From assembly GCA_004294135.1 (NCBI GenBank), contig RDZY01000029.1, forward strand, positions 19,199-83,198: a DNA stretch of 64,000 nucleotides, in the 5' to 3' direction. The translations under genes were made by a program, and so were the position numbers. The stretch comes from Sphingobacteriia bacterium. Lineage in GTDB: Bacteria; Bacteroidota; Bacteroidia; Chitinophagales; Chitinophagaceae. How positions within the stretch are numbered: the stretch's first letter is position 1; each line of letters opens with the position of its first letter. Below, one piece after another: positions 44,419 through 54,367 of the stretch. The notes under the pieces are model-generated. The model ran no database searches and was not told the origin of the DNA. It worked only from the letters and a program-made list of their open reading frames with translations.

Positions 44419-45771
44419 ATGGGTATAAAATTATTACTGGAAAAAGCACACGTAGAAGGAATTCGCTACTTCGATACCTATAGAAGAGAAGGCGGTTACC
44501 GTGCTGTTGAGAAAGCTTTGAAAGAAATGGATCCTGCTTCTATTGTAGAAGAAGTGAAAAAAAGTGGCTTGCGCGGTCGCGGCGGTGCTGGTTTTCCTGC
44601 TGGTATGAAATGGAGTTTTATTGCCAAGCCAGAAGGCGTTCCTCGTCACCTTGTTTGCAATGCCGATGAAAGTGAACCCGGTACTTTTAAGGATCGTTAC
44701 CTCATGGAATTTTTACCACACTTGCTTATTGAAGGATTAATAATTTCTTCATTCGCATTGGGTAGCAATGATACCTATATTTATATCCGTGGTGAATACG
44801 CATGGATTGTTGATATTTTAGAACAAGCTATTGAAGAGGCCATCACCAATGGCTTCTTAGGAAAAAATATTTTAGGTACAGGCTTCGATTGTAATATATA
44901 CGTACATCGGGGTGCTGGTGCTTATATCTGTGGGGAAGAAACCGCTTTAATAGAATCGCTCGAAGGCAAGCGTGGTAACCCTCGTATTAAACCGCCATTC
45001 CCCGCTATACAAGGCGTTTGGCAGCGACCAACTGTGGTGAACAATGTGGAGACTTTAGCAGCAGTAGTCCCCATCATTAATATGAGCGGTGAAGAATATG
45101 CTAAAATAGGCGTAGGCCGTTCCACTGGTACCAAATTAATTTCAGCCTGTGGTAATATTAATAAGCCCGGGGTTTATGAAATTGACATGACCATCTCCGT
45201 GGAAGAATTTATTTATTCCGATGAATATTGCGGTGGAATTGCCAATGGGAAAAGATTAAAAGCCTGTATTCCAGGTGGTTCCTCTGTTCCTATTTTACCC
45301 GCCAACCTAATTCTTAAAACGGCCAAAGGTGAACCGCGACTGATGAATTACGAAGGTTTGAGTGATGGTGGTTTTGCTACTGGCTCTATGCTTGGCTCTG
45401 GTGGATTTATTGTATTGGATGAAGACCAGTGTATTGTAAAAAATACCTTTACTTTGGCTCGATTTTATCGACATGAAAGTTGTGGTCAGTGCTCTCCTTG
45501 TAGAGAAGGCACTGGATGGATGGAAAAAATTCTGAAGAATATTGAAACAGGAAAAGGAAAACTGAGTGATATAGATTTGTTGTGGGATATACAACGCAAG
45601 ATAGAAGGGAATACTATTTGTCCATTGGGTGATGCAGCGGCTTGGCCAGTAGCAGCAGCCATTCGGCATTTCAGGGATGAATTTGAATGGCATGTGTTGA
45701 ACCCAGCAGAGTCACAAAAAAGAAATTATGGACTGGCGCATTATGCCGATCCTATTCATGTACCAGCTTAA
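44419..45771 (+). CDS. nuoF: NADH-quinone oxidoreductase subunit F (NADH-binding)
   Basis: 450 residues, the 51-kDa subunit. GRGGAGFPAGMKW is the NADH/FMN-binding glycine loop; CNADESEPGTFKDR and the FMN region GAGAYICGEETALIESLEG follow. The N3 [4Fe-4S] cluster ligands are in ESCGQCSPCREGTGW and the distal Cys in NTICPLGDAAAWPV. It oxidises NADH and passes electrons to FMN and the iron-sulfur chain. The length is normal. Confidence 0.97.
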   Translation: MGIKLLLEKAHVEGIRYFDTYRREGGYRAVEKALKEMDPASIVEEVKKSGLRGRGGAGFPAGMKWSFIAKPEGVPRHLVCNADESEPGTFKDRYLMEFLPHLLIEGLIISSFALGSNDTYIYIRGEYAWIVDILEQAIEEAITNGFLGKNILGTGFDCNIYVHRGAGAYICGEETALIESLEGKRGNPRIKPPFPAIQGVWQRPTVVNNVETLAAVVPIINMSGEEYAKIGVGRSTGTKLISACGNINKPGVYEIDMTISVEEFIYSDEYCGGIANGKRLKACIPGGSSVPILPANLILKTAKGEPRLMNYEGLSDGGFATGSMLGSGGFIVLDEDQCIVKNTFTLARFYRHESCGQCSPCREGTGWMEKILKNIETGKGKLSDIDLLWDIQRKIEGNTICPLGDAAAWPVAAAIRHFRDEFEWHVLNPAESQKRNYGLAHYADPIHVPA

Positions 45772-45778
45772 TTAAGTT

Positions 45779-46876
45779 ATGTCTGAACAACCATTATTTA
45801 AAGTAACCATCGATCATATCACGATTGAAGTGCCTGCTGGTACTACCATCTTGAATGCAGCCCGTAAAATTGGAGGCGAAGTTGCTCCTCCTGCCATGTG
45901 CTATTACAGCAAGCTAGAGGGCAGCGGTGGTAAATGCCGTACCTGTTTGGTTGAAGTAAGCAAAGGCTCTGAAAAAGATCCTCGCCCCATGCCCAAACTG
46001 GTTGCTAGTTGCCGCACCACCGTTATGGACGGAATGGAAGTTAAAAATATTACCAGCGATAAAGTAATCGATGCCCGCAATGGCGTGGTTGAATTTTTAT
46101 TGATCAATCACCCGCTGGACTGCCCCATCTGCGATCAGGCTGGAGAATGTCACTTACAAGATCTTAGCTATGAGCATGGTAAGGCAGGCACCCGCTACGA
46201 ATTTCAACGCAGAACGTTTAAGAAACACGATCTCGGCGATAAGATTCAGCTTCATATGACCCGCTGTATTCTTTGCTACCGTTGTGTTTTTACCGCCGAC
46301 CAACTTACCAATAAAAGAGAACACGGTATTCTAGACCGTGGTGATCACGCTGAGATTGCTACTTTTATCGAAAAGAATTTAGACAATGATTTTATCGGTA
46401 ACGTAATAGATGTTTGTCCCGTTGGGGCTTTGACTGACAAGACTTTCCGCTTCAAAAATCGGGTTTGGTTTTTAAAGCCTATGGATGCGCATCGCGATTG
46501 CCCCACCTGCTCTGGTAAAGTAACTTTATGGAATAGGGGTGAGGAAGTGTTTAGGGTAACAGCCAGAAAAGATGAGTGGGGTGAAGTAGAAGAATGGATC
46601 TGTAATACCTGTCGCTTTGATACCAAAAAAACGAGCGACTGGACTATTGAAGGACCTCGTTTAATTGATCGTCACTCCGTTATTTCTCAAGGCCATTATG
46701 CAGGTTCTGTGGGCACCAATAAACCTACCGAGACCTTTCAAGCCGTTCATGGTGGAAGATTACCCAAACTATTGATGGATATTCATACGGTAAGTGATGT
46801 AAACCGACCCGATATTACCTTGAGTATGTTGGAACGCCCGGCACACGCTACCGATTTTAAACCTAATCAAGACTAA
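45779..46876 (+). CDS. nuoG: Short NuoG-type iron-sulfur subunit
   Basis: 365 residues, much shorter than the 700-900 residues of many NuoG proteins. Visible clusters: an N-terminal [2Fe-2S] ferredoxin domain (AMCYYSKLEGSGGKCRTCLV), the His/Cys [4Fe-4S] (HPLDCPICDQAGECH), and CILCYRCV plus DVCPVGAL. A C-terminal CPTC...CNTC zinc or iron-sulfur region follows. The molybdopterin-like domain is absent, as in other Bacteroidota. It completes the electron path from NuoF to NuoI. Confidence 0.93.
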   Translation: MSEQPLFKVTIDHITIEVPAGTTILNAARKIGGEVAPPAMCYYSKLEGSGGKCRTCLVEVSKGSEKDPRPMPKLVASCRTTVMDGMEVKNITSDKVIDARNGVVEFLLINHPLDCPICDQAGECHLQDLSYEHGKAGTRYEFQRRTFKKHDLGDKIQLHMTRCILCYRCVFTADQLTNKREHGILDRGDHAEIATFIEKNLDNDFIGNVIDVCPVGALTDKTFRFKNRVWFLKPMDAHRDCPTCSGKVTLWNRGEEVFRVTARKDEWGEVEEWICNTCRFDTKKTSDWTIEGPRLIDRHSVISQGHYAGSVGTNKPTETFQAVHGGRLPKLLMDIHTVSDVNRPDITLSMLERPAHATDFKPNQD

Positions 46877-46885
46877 TTATATACC

Positions 46886-47935
46886 ATGACACTATTGGCA
46901 TTCGATTGGATATTACTACTGGAAAAACTGATTCTAATTGCAATCATTGTTTTTGCTAGTCTTGGTATTGCACTCTATACCACTTTTGCAGAACGAAAGG
47001 TTGCTGCTATTTTACAAGACAGACCCGGTCCTAATAGGGCTGGCCCCTTCGGTTTATTCCAACCATTTGCGGATGGTTTGAAACTGATTATGAAAGAAGA
47101 AATCATTCCCAACACCGCCAATAAAGCATTGTTTGTATTGGGCCCTGGCTTGGCAATGACCGCTGCACTAATGACTTGTGCGGTGATTCCGTGGAGCAGT
47201 AGTGTGGAATTATTTGGGAGGAAAATTGATTTACAGATTGCCGATATTAATATTGGTATCCTCTATATTTTTGGCGTTGTAAGCATGGGTGTTTACGGTA
47301 TCATGATTGGCGGATGGGCTTCTAATAATAAGTTCTCGCTCATGTCTGCCCTGCGAGGCGCTTCGCAAGCTATCAGCTATGAACTGGCAATGGGACTTTC
47401 CTTAATTGCGGTTTTAATGGTATCGGGTTCCTTAAGTTTAAGAACCATTGTTGACCAACAAATGGCTGCTGGTAGTATGTGGAATATTGCTTATCAACCC
47501 CTTGGATTTATTATATTCTTTGTATGTGCAATGGCTGAATGTAATAGAACCCCCTTCGACCTACCAGAAGCGGAGAATGAATTAAATTTTGGTTACCACC
47601 AAGAATATTCTTCTATGAAACTGGGTTTTTACCTCTTCTCCGAATACATCAATATGATTATGAGTAGTGCAGTAATGGCCAGTCTTTTTTTAGGAGGATT
47701 TGATATTCCTTTTCTGGACGAATCCACGCTGGCTCCCAATACCGCAGCCATATTAGGATTGTTGGCTTTGTTAACCAAAATCGTGTTTTTTGTATTTGTA
47801 TTCATGTGGATTCGGTGGACCATTCCAAGGTTTAGGTATGATCAGTTGATGGATCTTGGTTGGAAGAGTTTAATTCCCTTGGCTTTGTTTAATATGCTTA
47901 TAACAGGGGCTTTTATTTTGTGGAGACAGGGGTAG
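46886..47935 (+). CDS. nuoH: NADH-quinone oxidoreductase subunit H
   Basis: 349 residues with eight or nine membrane helices. The family core AERKVAAILQDRPGPNRAGPFGLFQPFADGLKLIMKEE, the region SYELAMGLSLIAVLM and the acidic AECNRTPFDLPEAENELNFGYHQEYSSMKLGFYLFSEY are complete. It links the peripheral arm's quinone site with the proton-pumping subunits. The length is normal. Confidence 0.96.
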   Translation: MTLLAFDWILLLEKLILIAIIVFASLGIALYTTFAERKVAAILQDRPGPNRAGPFGLFQPFADGLKLIMKEEIIPNTANKALFVLGPGLAMTAALMTCAVIPWSSSVELFGRKIDLQIADINIGILYIFGVVSMGVYGIMIGGWASNNKFSLMSALRGASQAISYELAMGLSLIAVLMVSGSLSLRTIVDQQMAAGSMWNIAYQPLGFIIFFVCAMAECNRTPFDLPEAENELNFGYHQEYSSMKLGFYLFSEYINMIMSSAVMASLFLGGFDIPFLDESTLAPNTAAILGLLALLTKIVFFVFVFMWIRWTIPRFRYDQLMDLGWKSLIPLALFNMLITGAFILWRQG

Positions 47936-47991
47936 CGGTTGAGTTATTAAATTATTGAGGATAGATAATAATATTAAAAGATAAATTGCAA

Positions 47992-48537
47992 ATGCAAGCT
48001 TTAACAAATAGAGGAAAATCAGTCAGCCGAGAACCTATGACTTTGATGGAGCGGATGTATATCCCATCTATCGTAAAAGGTATGGCCATTACTTTCAGTC
48101 ATATTTTTAAGAAACAACCTACCATCCGATACCCCGAAGAAAAGCGCGAGTTCAGTCCCGTATTCCGAGGCTTACACGTGCTAAACCGCGATGAGGAAGG
48201 AAGAGAAAATTGTACCGCTTGCGGATTATGTGCCGTAGCTTGTCCCGCCGAAGCCATCACCATGGAAGGTGCTGAACGGATGGAAGGCGAGGAGCATTTA
48301 TACAAGGAAGAAAAATATGCAGCCAAGTATGAAATTAATATGTTGCGCTGTATTTTCTGTGGATTGTGTGAAGAAGCCTGCCCCAAAGACGCTATTTATT
48401 TAAGCGAGACTTTTGCGCCGGCTAATTTTACCAGAAAAGGGTTTATCTATGGTAAAGAAGAACTGCTTATTCCCAACCCCGTTACTGAGCCAGCGGAGTT
48501 TGCAAAAGCAAGGGGAGAGAAGAGAATTAATAATTAA
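47992..48537 (+). CDS. nuoI: NADH-quinone oxidoreductase subunit I
   Basis: 181 residues from ATG 47992 (a TTG two codons upstream is less likely). Two [4Fe-4S] ferredoxin motifs are clear: CTACGLCAVACPAEAI and CIFCGLCEEACPKDAIYL. The N-terminal helix IVKGMAITFSHIFKKQPTIRYPEEKR is typical. It carries clusters N6a and N6b between NuoG and NuoB. Confidence 0.96.
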   Translation: MQALTNRGKSVSREPMTLMERMYIPSIVKGMAITFSHIFKKQPTIRYPEEKREFSPVFRGLHVLNRDEEGRENCTACGLCAVACPAEAITMEGAERMEGEEHLYKEEKYAAKYEINMLRCIFCGLCEEACPKDAIYLSETFAPANFTRKGFIYGKEELLIPNPVTEPAEFAKARGEKRINN

Positions 48538-48594
48538 AAAATGACTATTAATAATAAAGCAATTGCGCTTAATTACTAATGCTTAATTCGATAT

Positions 48595-49098
48595 ATGAGT
48601 ACGATACAAATATTATTTTTCTTTTTAAGCACATTGGCCATCTTCAGTTCCATTATGGTACTGGTGAGTAAGAATCCAGTGCATAGTGTACTTTGGCTGA
48701 TTGCCGTATTCTTTGCCATATCTGGTCACTATATATTGTTAAACGCACAATTCTTGGCCATCGTAAACTTAATTGTTTATGCAGGAGCCATTATGGTATT
48801 ATTTCTCTTTGTAATTATGTTGATGAATTTGAACGCAGCTACTGAGCCTAGAAAAAATTGGTGGATGAAACTTACTGGGGTTGTTTCTGGGGGATGCTTT
48901 TTAATGGTACTGGTTTCATTGGTGAGGCAGGCTACCGAAATTACGGGGAAGAATGTGTTGATGAAAACGGGAGATATTGGGTTGATTAAGAATTTAGGAA
49001 AAGCCCTTTTTAGTGATTTTGTAGTGCCTTTCGAAATAAGTAGTGTGTTGTTTTTAAGCGCCATGGTAGGCGCAGTAGTTATAGGAAAAAAAGATTAA
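48595..49098 (+). CDS. nuoJ: NADH-quinone oxidoreductase subunit J
   Basis: 167 residues, five membrane helices. The conserved third helix VNLIVYAGAIMVLFLFVIMLMNL is present, containing the pi-bulge sequence of the family. It belongs to the membrane arm. nuoK follows 16 bp downstream. Confidence 0.94.
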   Translation: MSTIQILFFFLSTLAIFSSIMVLVSKNPVHSVLWLIAVFFAISGHYILLNAQFLAIVNLIVYAGAIMVLFLFVIMLMNLNAATEPRKNWWMKLTGVVSGGCFLMVLVSLVRQATEITGKNVLMKTGDIGLIKNLGKALFSDFVVPFEISSVLFLSAMVGAVVIGKKD

Positions 49099-49114
49099 TC
49101 ATTAACAAACGTAT

Positions 49115-49450
49115 ATGCCAATTCAATATTATATCTACTTCTGTTTAACCTTGTTCAGCATTGGTATTATTGGGGTGCTCACGAGAAGAAATGCCATCAT
49201 TGTTTTTATGTGTGTAGAGCTGATGCTAAATGCGGTGAATCTCTTATTGGTGGCTTTTTCTAAAATGCACCACGGTGCTGCATTGGCAGCAAACCCCCAT
49301 ACTGCTGTTGGTATAGAGGGACAATTATTTGTGTTTTTTATTATGGTGGTAGCTGCCGCTGAAGTAAGTGTTGGATTGGCCATTATAGTGATGATGTATA
49401 GGAATACGCATTCGGTAGATATTAATTTTCTGAACCGATTAAAAAACTAA
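49115..49450 (+). CDS. nuoK: NADH-quinone oxidoreductase subunit K
   Basis: 111 residues, three membrane helices. The conserved glutamates lie in [18 protein letters not shown] and [19 protein letters not shown]. It is a small membrane-arm subunit on the proton path, related to MrpC. The length is normal. Confidence 0.95.
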   Translation: MPIQYYIYFCLTLFSIGIIGVLTRRNAIIVFMCVELMLNAVNLLLVAFSKMHHGAALAANPHTAVGIEGQLFVFFIMVVAAAEVSVGLAIIVMMYRNTHSVDINFLNRLKN

Positions 49451-49467
49451 TACCCGCAACTTAGTAT

Positions 49468-51420
49468 ATGAGTAAAATTGCTTTTTTAGTACCACTGTTT
49501 CCCTTGCTGGGTTTTCTAGTGAATGGGCTGGGCAGAAAACACCTTTCAAAATCTGCCGTTGGAATCATTGGCTCAGGAATGATTTTTTTATCACTCTTGG
49601 CATCCAGTTATTTATTTGGTATGGTGTTATTCGATTCGTCGCCACTTGCTGGTGGTAAATCATTAGAGTCGGTTGTTACCCTATTTAATTTTATTAAGAC
49701 GGATGCTTTTACCATTCCATTTGAGTTTCAAGTAGACCAGCTTTCTATCCTGTTTTTACTCATCATAACAGGTATCGGTTTCCTCATTCATTTGTATTCA
49801 ACAGCGTATATGAAAGAGGAAGAGCCGCAGCATTATGCGCGCTATTTTGCCTACCTCAATCTTTTTATATTTTCTATGTTATTGCTCGTAATGGGTGGCA
49901 ACTATATCATCCTGTTTATTGGATGGGAGGGGGTGGGACTCTGTTCTTATCTCCTTATTGGCTACTGGTTTAAAAATGGTGATTACAACTATGCTGCCAA
50001 AAAAGCATTCATCATGAATCGTATTGGCGACCTTGGATTTTTATTGGCCGTATTCTGGATATTGTATCGCCTTGGTTCTGTTTCTTATTCGGAAGTATTT
50101 ACCCATATTCACCAACTGTCTGCTGCTGATATTACAGCCATTACCACCTTGTTGTTTATAGGTGCAATGGGTAAGAGCGCACAGATTCCATTGTACACTT
50201 GGTTGCCCGATGCAATGGCAGGCCCTACTCCTGTATCCGCCTTAATTCACGCAGCTACCATGGTTACTGCTGGTATTTATATGATTGCCAGAAGCAATAT
50301 TTTATATACAATGGCACCCGCAACACAAACGCTGGTAGCTGTGGTGGGATTGGCTACTGCCATCTTTGCTGCAACCATTGCACTTAAACAAAACGATATT
50401 AAAAAAGTATTGGCATATTCAACGGTGAGTCAGCTGGGATATATGTTTTTGGCACTTGGTGTAGGAGCGTATACCGGTGCTGTTTTTCACGTGATGACCC
50501 ATGCTTTCTTCAAAGCTTTGCTGTTTTTAGGTGCCGGCTCTGTTATTCATGCCATGCACCACGAACAAGATATTCGTAAAATGGGCAACCTGAAAAAATA
50601 CATGCCTATCACCCATATTACATTCTTATTGGCGTGCTTCGCCATTGCAGGCATACCGCCTTTCTCTGGGTTTTTCTCGAAAGATGAAATACTGGTAGCT
50701 GCTTTTGCAAAAAATCCACTCTATTATTTTATTGGCGTTGGTGGTGCATTAATGACGGCTTTCTATATGTTCCGCCTCTATACCCTTACTTTTCTTGGAA
50801 ATTTTAGGGGTAGTAAAGAACAAGAACACCACTTGCATGAAAGCCCTTCAGCAATGACTTTCCCGCTGATTGTACTAGCCATACTTTCTGTAATAGGTGG
50901 ATTTATTGGCATACCCGAAGTATTTGCAGCTGATAAACATTGGCTTGAACATTTCTTATCACCCATATTTGCAGAGTCGGCTAAGTTGAGTGAAGCGCAT
51001 CACCTCAGTCACTCCCAAGAATATATAATGATGGGTGTGGTTACAGCATTGATAGTAAGTGTAATTCTGTTTACTGTAAACCATTTTAAAAAGTTCAGTG
51101 CAACCGATAGCGGTGAAGCCACTGGTTTTGGAAAAATACTAGCCAACAAATGGTATATAGACGAGCTTTATGATAAAGCAATTGTAAATCCCTTGAATGC
51201 TTTTGCGGGACTCCTGAAAAATGTGATTGAGAAAACTGGTATTGATGGTGCTGTAAATGGAGTGGGTAAACTGGTGGCTTATGGATCTAGGCAGTTGAGA
51301 TTGGTACAGAGTGGGCAAGTAGCCAGTTATTTATTGATTATGATTTTGGCCATGGTGGTTTTCTTTATTGTATGGTTCAATGATATTACCATCACCAAAT
51401 TAGTAGAAAAATTATTTTAA
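49468..51420 (+). CDS. nuoL: NADH-quinone oxidoreductase subunit L
   Basis: 650 residues, an antiporter-like proton-pumping subunit with about 16 membrane helices. The core is complete: YFAYLNLFIFSMLLLVMGGNY, GWEGVGLCSYLLIGYW, KSAQIPLYTWLPDAMAGPTPVSALIHAATMVTAGIYM, ALKQNDIKKVLAYSTVSQLGYM, and FFSKDEI. The C-terminal long amphipathic helix and last membrane helix are present. Length normal. Confidence 0.96.
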   Translation: MSKIAFLVPLFPLLGFLVNGLGRKHLSKSAVGIIGSGMIFLSLLASSYLFGMVLFDSSPLAGGKSLESVVTLFNFIKTDAFTIPFEFQVDQLSILFLLIITGIGFLIHLYSTAYMKEEEPQHYARYFAYLNLFIFSMLLLVMGGNYIILFIGWEGVGLCSYLLIGYWFKNGDYNYAAKKAFIMNRIGDLGFLLAVFWILYRLGSVSYSEVFTHIHQLSAADITAITTLLFIGAMGKSAQIPLYTWLPDAMAGPTPVSALIHAATMVTAGIYMIARSNILYTMAPATQTLVAVVGLATAIFAATIALKQNDIKKVLAYSTVSQLGYMFLALGVGAYTGAVFHVMTHAFFKALLFLGAGSVIHAMHHEQDIRKMGNLKKYMPITHITFLLACFAIAGIPPFSGFFSKDEILVAAFAKNPLYYFIGVGGALMTAFYMFRLYTLTFLGNFRGSKEQEHHLHESPSAMTFPLIVLAILSVIGGFIGIPEVFAADKHWLEHFLSPIFAESAKLSEAHHLSHSQEYIMMGVVTALIVSVILFTVNHFKKFSATDSGEATGFGKILANKWYIDELYDKAIVNPLNAFAGLLKNVIEKTGIDGAVNGVGKLVAYGSRQLRLVQSGQVASYLLIMILAMVVFFIVWFNDITITKLVEKLF

Positions 51421-51445
51421 TCGTTCATCAAGTAGCGCAGCAATA

Positions 51446-52873
51446 ATGATAGCTTTATTACTCTTATTAATTCCATTGGCAACCGGCTTAATCTGCTTCG
51501 GTTTGAAGCAGGGCAACGCCGCCAAACATTTTTCTTTACTGGCTTCAGTGGCAACGCTGGCCCTTGCTTTAGTAGCCGTTTATACGCCCACTGCAATTGG
51601 CTACGATACAGCCTGGCTAAGCGATTTGGGTAGTAGGTTTACCCTAAAGATGGATGGCATGGGTAAAATGCTTTGCCTGCTTACCGCAGTAGTGTATCCA
51701 TTAATTTTTACTGCTGTATATAGAAATGAATATAAAAATGCGTCCGCATTTTTTGGATTGATGTTGTTGACACAGGCGGGACTAATGGGCGTTTTTCTGG
51801 CAACCGATGCGCTCTTATTTTATTTCTTCTGGGAATTGGCTTTAATACCTGTTTATTTTCTTTGCTCTTTATGGGGTGGTGAAAAACGCATTGCCGTTAC
51901 TTTTAAATTTTTCATTTACACATTTATAGGATCCTTGTTAATGTTGGTTGGATTGCTGTATATGTATTTTCAGACTGCCGATCATTCTTTTTCCATCAAC
52001 TCGTTGTATGCGGTTAAGTTAGATGCTGCGCATCAGTCGCTTTTATTCTGGTTGTTTTTTGTGGCATTCGCCATTAAAATGCCCATATTTCCATTCCATA
52101 CTTGGCAACCAGATGCTTATGAGCAATCGCCTACCGCCACCACCATGGTGATGAGTGGGGTAATGGTGAAGATGGGGATATTCGCTGTGATACGTTGGTT
52201 GATTCCCATGTTTCCGTTGGCTACTGTTCAATTCTCTAATACTGTAATTATACTCTCAGTAATAGGAATGGTTTATGCTTCATTTATTGCCATTCGCCAA
52301 GATGATATTAAAAGACTGATTGCCTATTCATCCATTGCGCATATTGGGTTAATGAGTGCTGCTATTTTCACCAATAATTCCTCCGCATTAAACGGTGTAA
52401 TGATTCAAATGTTCAATCATGGAATCAATGTAATTGGGCTTTGGATTTTAGCAGATATGATAGAACAGCAACTGGGTACCAGAAAATTAAGTGAGTTGGG
52501 GGGACTGGCACAGAAAGCCCCAGCAATGGCAATATTGTTGGTAGTGATGGCACTGGCCAATATTGCACTACCGTTGACCAATGCATTTGTGGGCGAATTT
52601 TTAATGTTCAATGGATTGTTCCGTTATAATATATGGATTGCTGCTGTGGCAGGTATCAGCATTATACTAGCGGCAGTATATACATTGAATATGGTACAGA
52701 AAATTATTTATGGAAACCTAAGTGTAAAAACAGAAAATGCAATAGACCTGCCTTTGAATATAAAATTCGCCTTGGTAATTATTGCATTATTGGTTATTGT
52801 ATTTGGGGTGTTTCCACAGCCAATGATTGAACTCACAAAAGACAGTGTTACGGCATTATTTGTAAAAAAATAA
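51446..52873 (+). CDS. nuoM: NADH-quinone oxidoreductase subunit M
   Basis: 475 residues, about 14 membrane helices, an antiporter-like pump subunit. Key segments: FFWELALIPVYFLCSLWGGEKR (conserved Glu), FAIKMPIFPFHTWQPDAYEQSPT (conserved Lys), and IRQDDIKRLIAYSSIAHIGLM. It is 26 bp after nuoL and 19 bp before nuoN. Length normal. Confidence 0.96.
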   Translation: MIALLLLLIPLATGLICFGLKQGNAAKHFSLLASVATLALALVAVYTPTAIGYDTAWLSDLGSRFTLKMDGMGKMLCLLTAVVYPLIFTAVYRNEYKNASAFFGLMLLTQAGLMGVFLATDALLFYFFWELALIPVYFLCSLWGGEKRIAVTFKFFIYTFIGSLLMLVGLLYMYFQTADHSFSINSLYAVKLDAAHQSLLFWLFFVAFAIKMPIFPFHTWQPDAYEQSPTATTMVMSGVMVKMGIFAVIRWLIPMFPLATVQFSNTVIILSVIGMVYASFIAIRQDDIKRLIAYSSIAHIGLMSAAIFTNNSSALNGVMIQMFNHGINVIGLWILADMIEQQLGTRKLSELGGLAQKAPAMAILLVVMALANIALPLTNAFVGEFLMFNGLFRYNIWIAAVAGISIILAAVYTLNMVQKIIYGNLSVKTENAIDLPLNIKFALVIIALLVIVFGVFPQPMIELTKDSVTALFVKK

Positions 52874-52891
52874 AAGAACGATCCAGCAATT

Positions 52892-54280
52892 ATGAACGCA
52901 ATAATAGTTTCGGCAATATTGGGAGTGGTAATGATGTTCTCAGGTATGTTTACCAAGCATAAATCTACCATTACGTTAACCGCTATAGCAGCATTATTCA
53001 TTTTATTGGGCGCAAATTTGCTCAATAGCTACGGTATATTCTCTATTCAAGTGAATACCCATGAACTCTTATATTTTAATAAGCTAGGTCTTTATTTTAA
53101 TACCATACTTATAGCAGCAACTTTAATATTTGTATTACTCAGTGGTAGAGAAATAGAAAATGTAGGCATTAATACTGCCGAATATTATGCACTTATATTT
53201 TTTGTATTGTGTGGTACTACTATACTAACTTCTTTTAATGGTTTGTTGATGTTGTTTTTGGGCATCGAAATCATGTCAATTCCCCTTTATATTCTTACCG
53301 GCGCAGAAAAGCGAAATCTGAAAAGTAATGAAGCATCGCTGAAATATTTTTTAATGGGTGCATTTTCTACGGGTATTATGTTGATGGGAATTGCCCTACT
53401 TTATGGTGCAACTGGATCATTTGCTTTAAGCGGACAATCGGTACTTCCGCCTTCTGTCGGTATTCCTGGGGCTTCTTTTTTACAGGCTGGCGGATTGATT
53501 CTGCTTTTTGTATCCATGTGTTTTAAAGTATCAGCTGCTCCCTTTCATTTCTGGACGCCAGATGTTTACGATGGCGCACCCACAGTATTCACTTCATTCA
53601 TGGCTACCATAGTAAAAGCCGCAGGCTTCTTTGCTTTTATCAAAGTATTTGATGCCAATGCTGCATTGTTAGGGCCTAGTTGGAAAATATTATTATCCAT
53701 CGTAATTATTGCAACCTTATTTGTTGGAAATATTACAGCTGTATTTCAAAGAAGTATTAAACGGATGTTGGCCTATTCAAGTATTGCACAGGCAGGTTTT
53801 ATGCTGTTTGCATTGTACAGTTACAACGATATGGCTTATCAAGGAATACTGCTTTATACAGTGGCCTACTGCTTGGCCACCATTGGTTTCTTTGCAGTGC
53901 TAATGAAAGTGAAGGACTATACTTTTGATGGATTGAATGGGTTGGCTGCGGCCAGCCCCGTACTTGCTTTTGCGGCCACCGTATTTTTATTATCACTTGC
54001 TGGTATTCCGCTTACTGCTGGTTTTTTTGCAAAATACTATATGCTTGCGTCTGTGGTGAAAGCAGGAGGTGCTTTATGGATTGTTATTGCCGCTGTATTA
54101 TTTGCGGCAGTGAGTGTATACTATTACTTTAAAGTAATTCAATCTATGTATTTTAAAGAAGGCCAACCAGAACTGAATGAAATTAGTACTGGGTTTAAAG
54201 TAGGAGTCCTTTTATTGGCTGCTGGGATAATTACTATTGGCGTTCTTCCTTCCATAGTGCTCAATTGGTTGTATTTTTAA
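52892..54280 (+). CDS. nuoN: NADH-quinone oxidoreductase subunit N
   Basis: 462 residues, about 14 membrane helices. FLGIEIMSIPLYILTGAEKRNLKSNEASLKYFLMGAFSTGI, CFKVSAAPFHFWTPDVYDGAP and FQRSIKRMLAYSSIAQAGFML are the family signatures with the conserved Glu and Lys. It is the last subunit gene of the operon. The next gene starts 87 bp later on the same strand. Confidence 0.96.
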   Translation: MNAIIVSAILGVVMMFSGMFTKHKSTITLTAIAALFILLGANLLNSYGIFSIQVNTHELLYFNKLGLYFNTILIAATLIFVLLSGREIENVGINTAEYYALIFFVLCGTTILTSFNGLLMLFLGIEIMSIPLYILTGAEKRNLKSNEASLKYFLMGAFSTGIMLMGIALLYGATGSFALSGQSVLPPSVGIPGASFLQAGGLILLFVSMCFKVSAAPFHFWTPDVYDGAPTVFTSFMATIVKAAGFFAFIKVFDANAALLGPSWKILLSIVIIATLFVGNITAVFQRSIKRMLAYSSIAQAGFMLFALYSYNDMAYQGILLYTVAYCLATIGFFAVLMKVKDYTFDGLNGLAAASPVLAFAATVFLLSLAGIPLTAGFFAKYYMLASVVKAGGALWIVIAAVLFAAVSVYYYFKVIQSMYFKEGQPELNEISTGFKVGVLLLAAGIITIGVLPSIVLNWLYF

Positions 54281-54367
54281 CCACTCTTCATAATTCCGCG
54301 CGAAGGACTGTGCTTTTAATGAATTGAAGTTATCTTTATAAAAGGATATTCAATTTAAACTCATTTA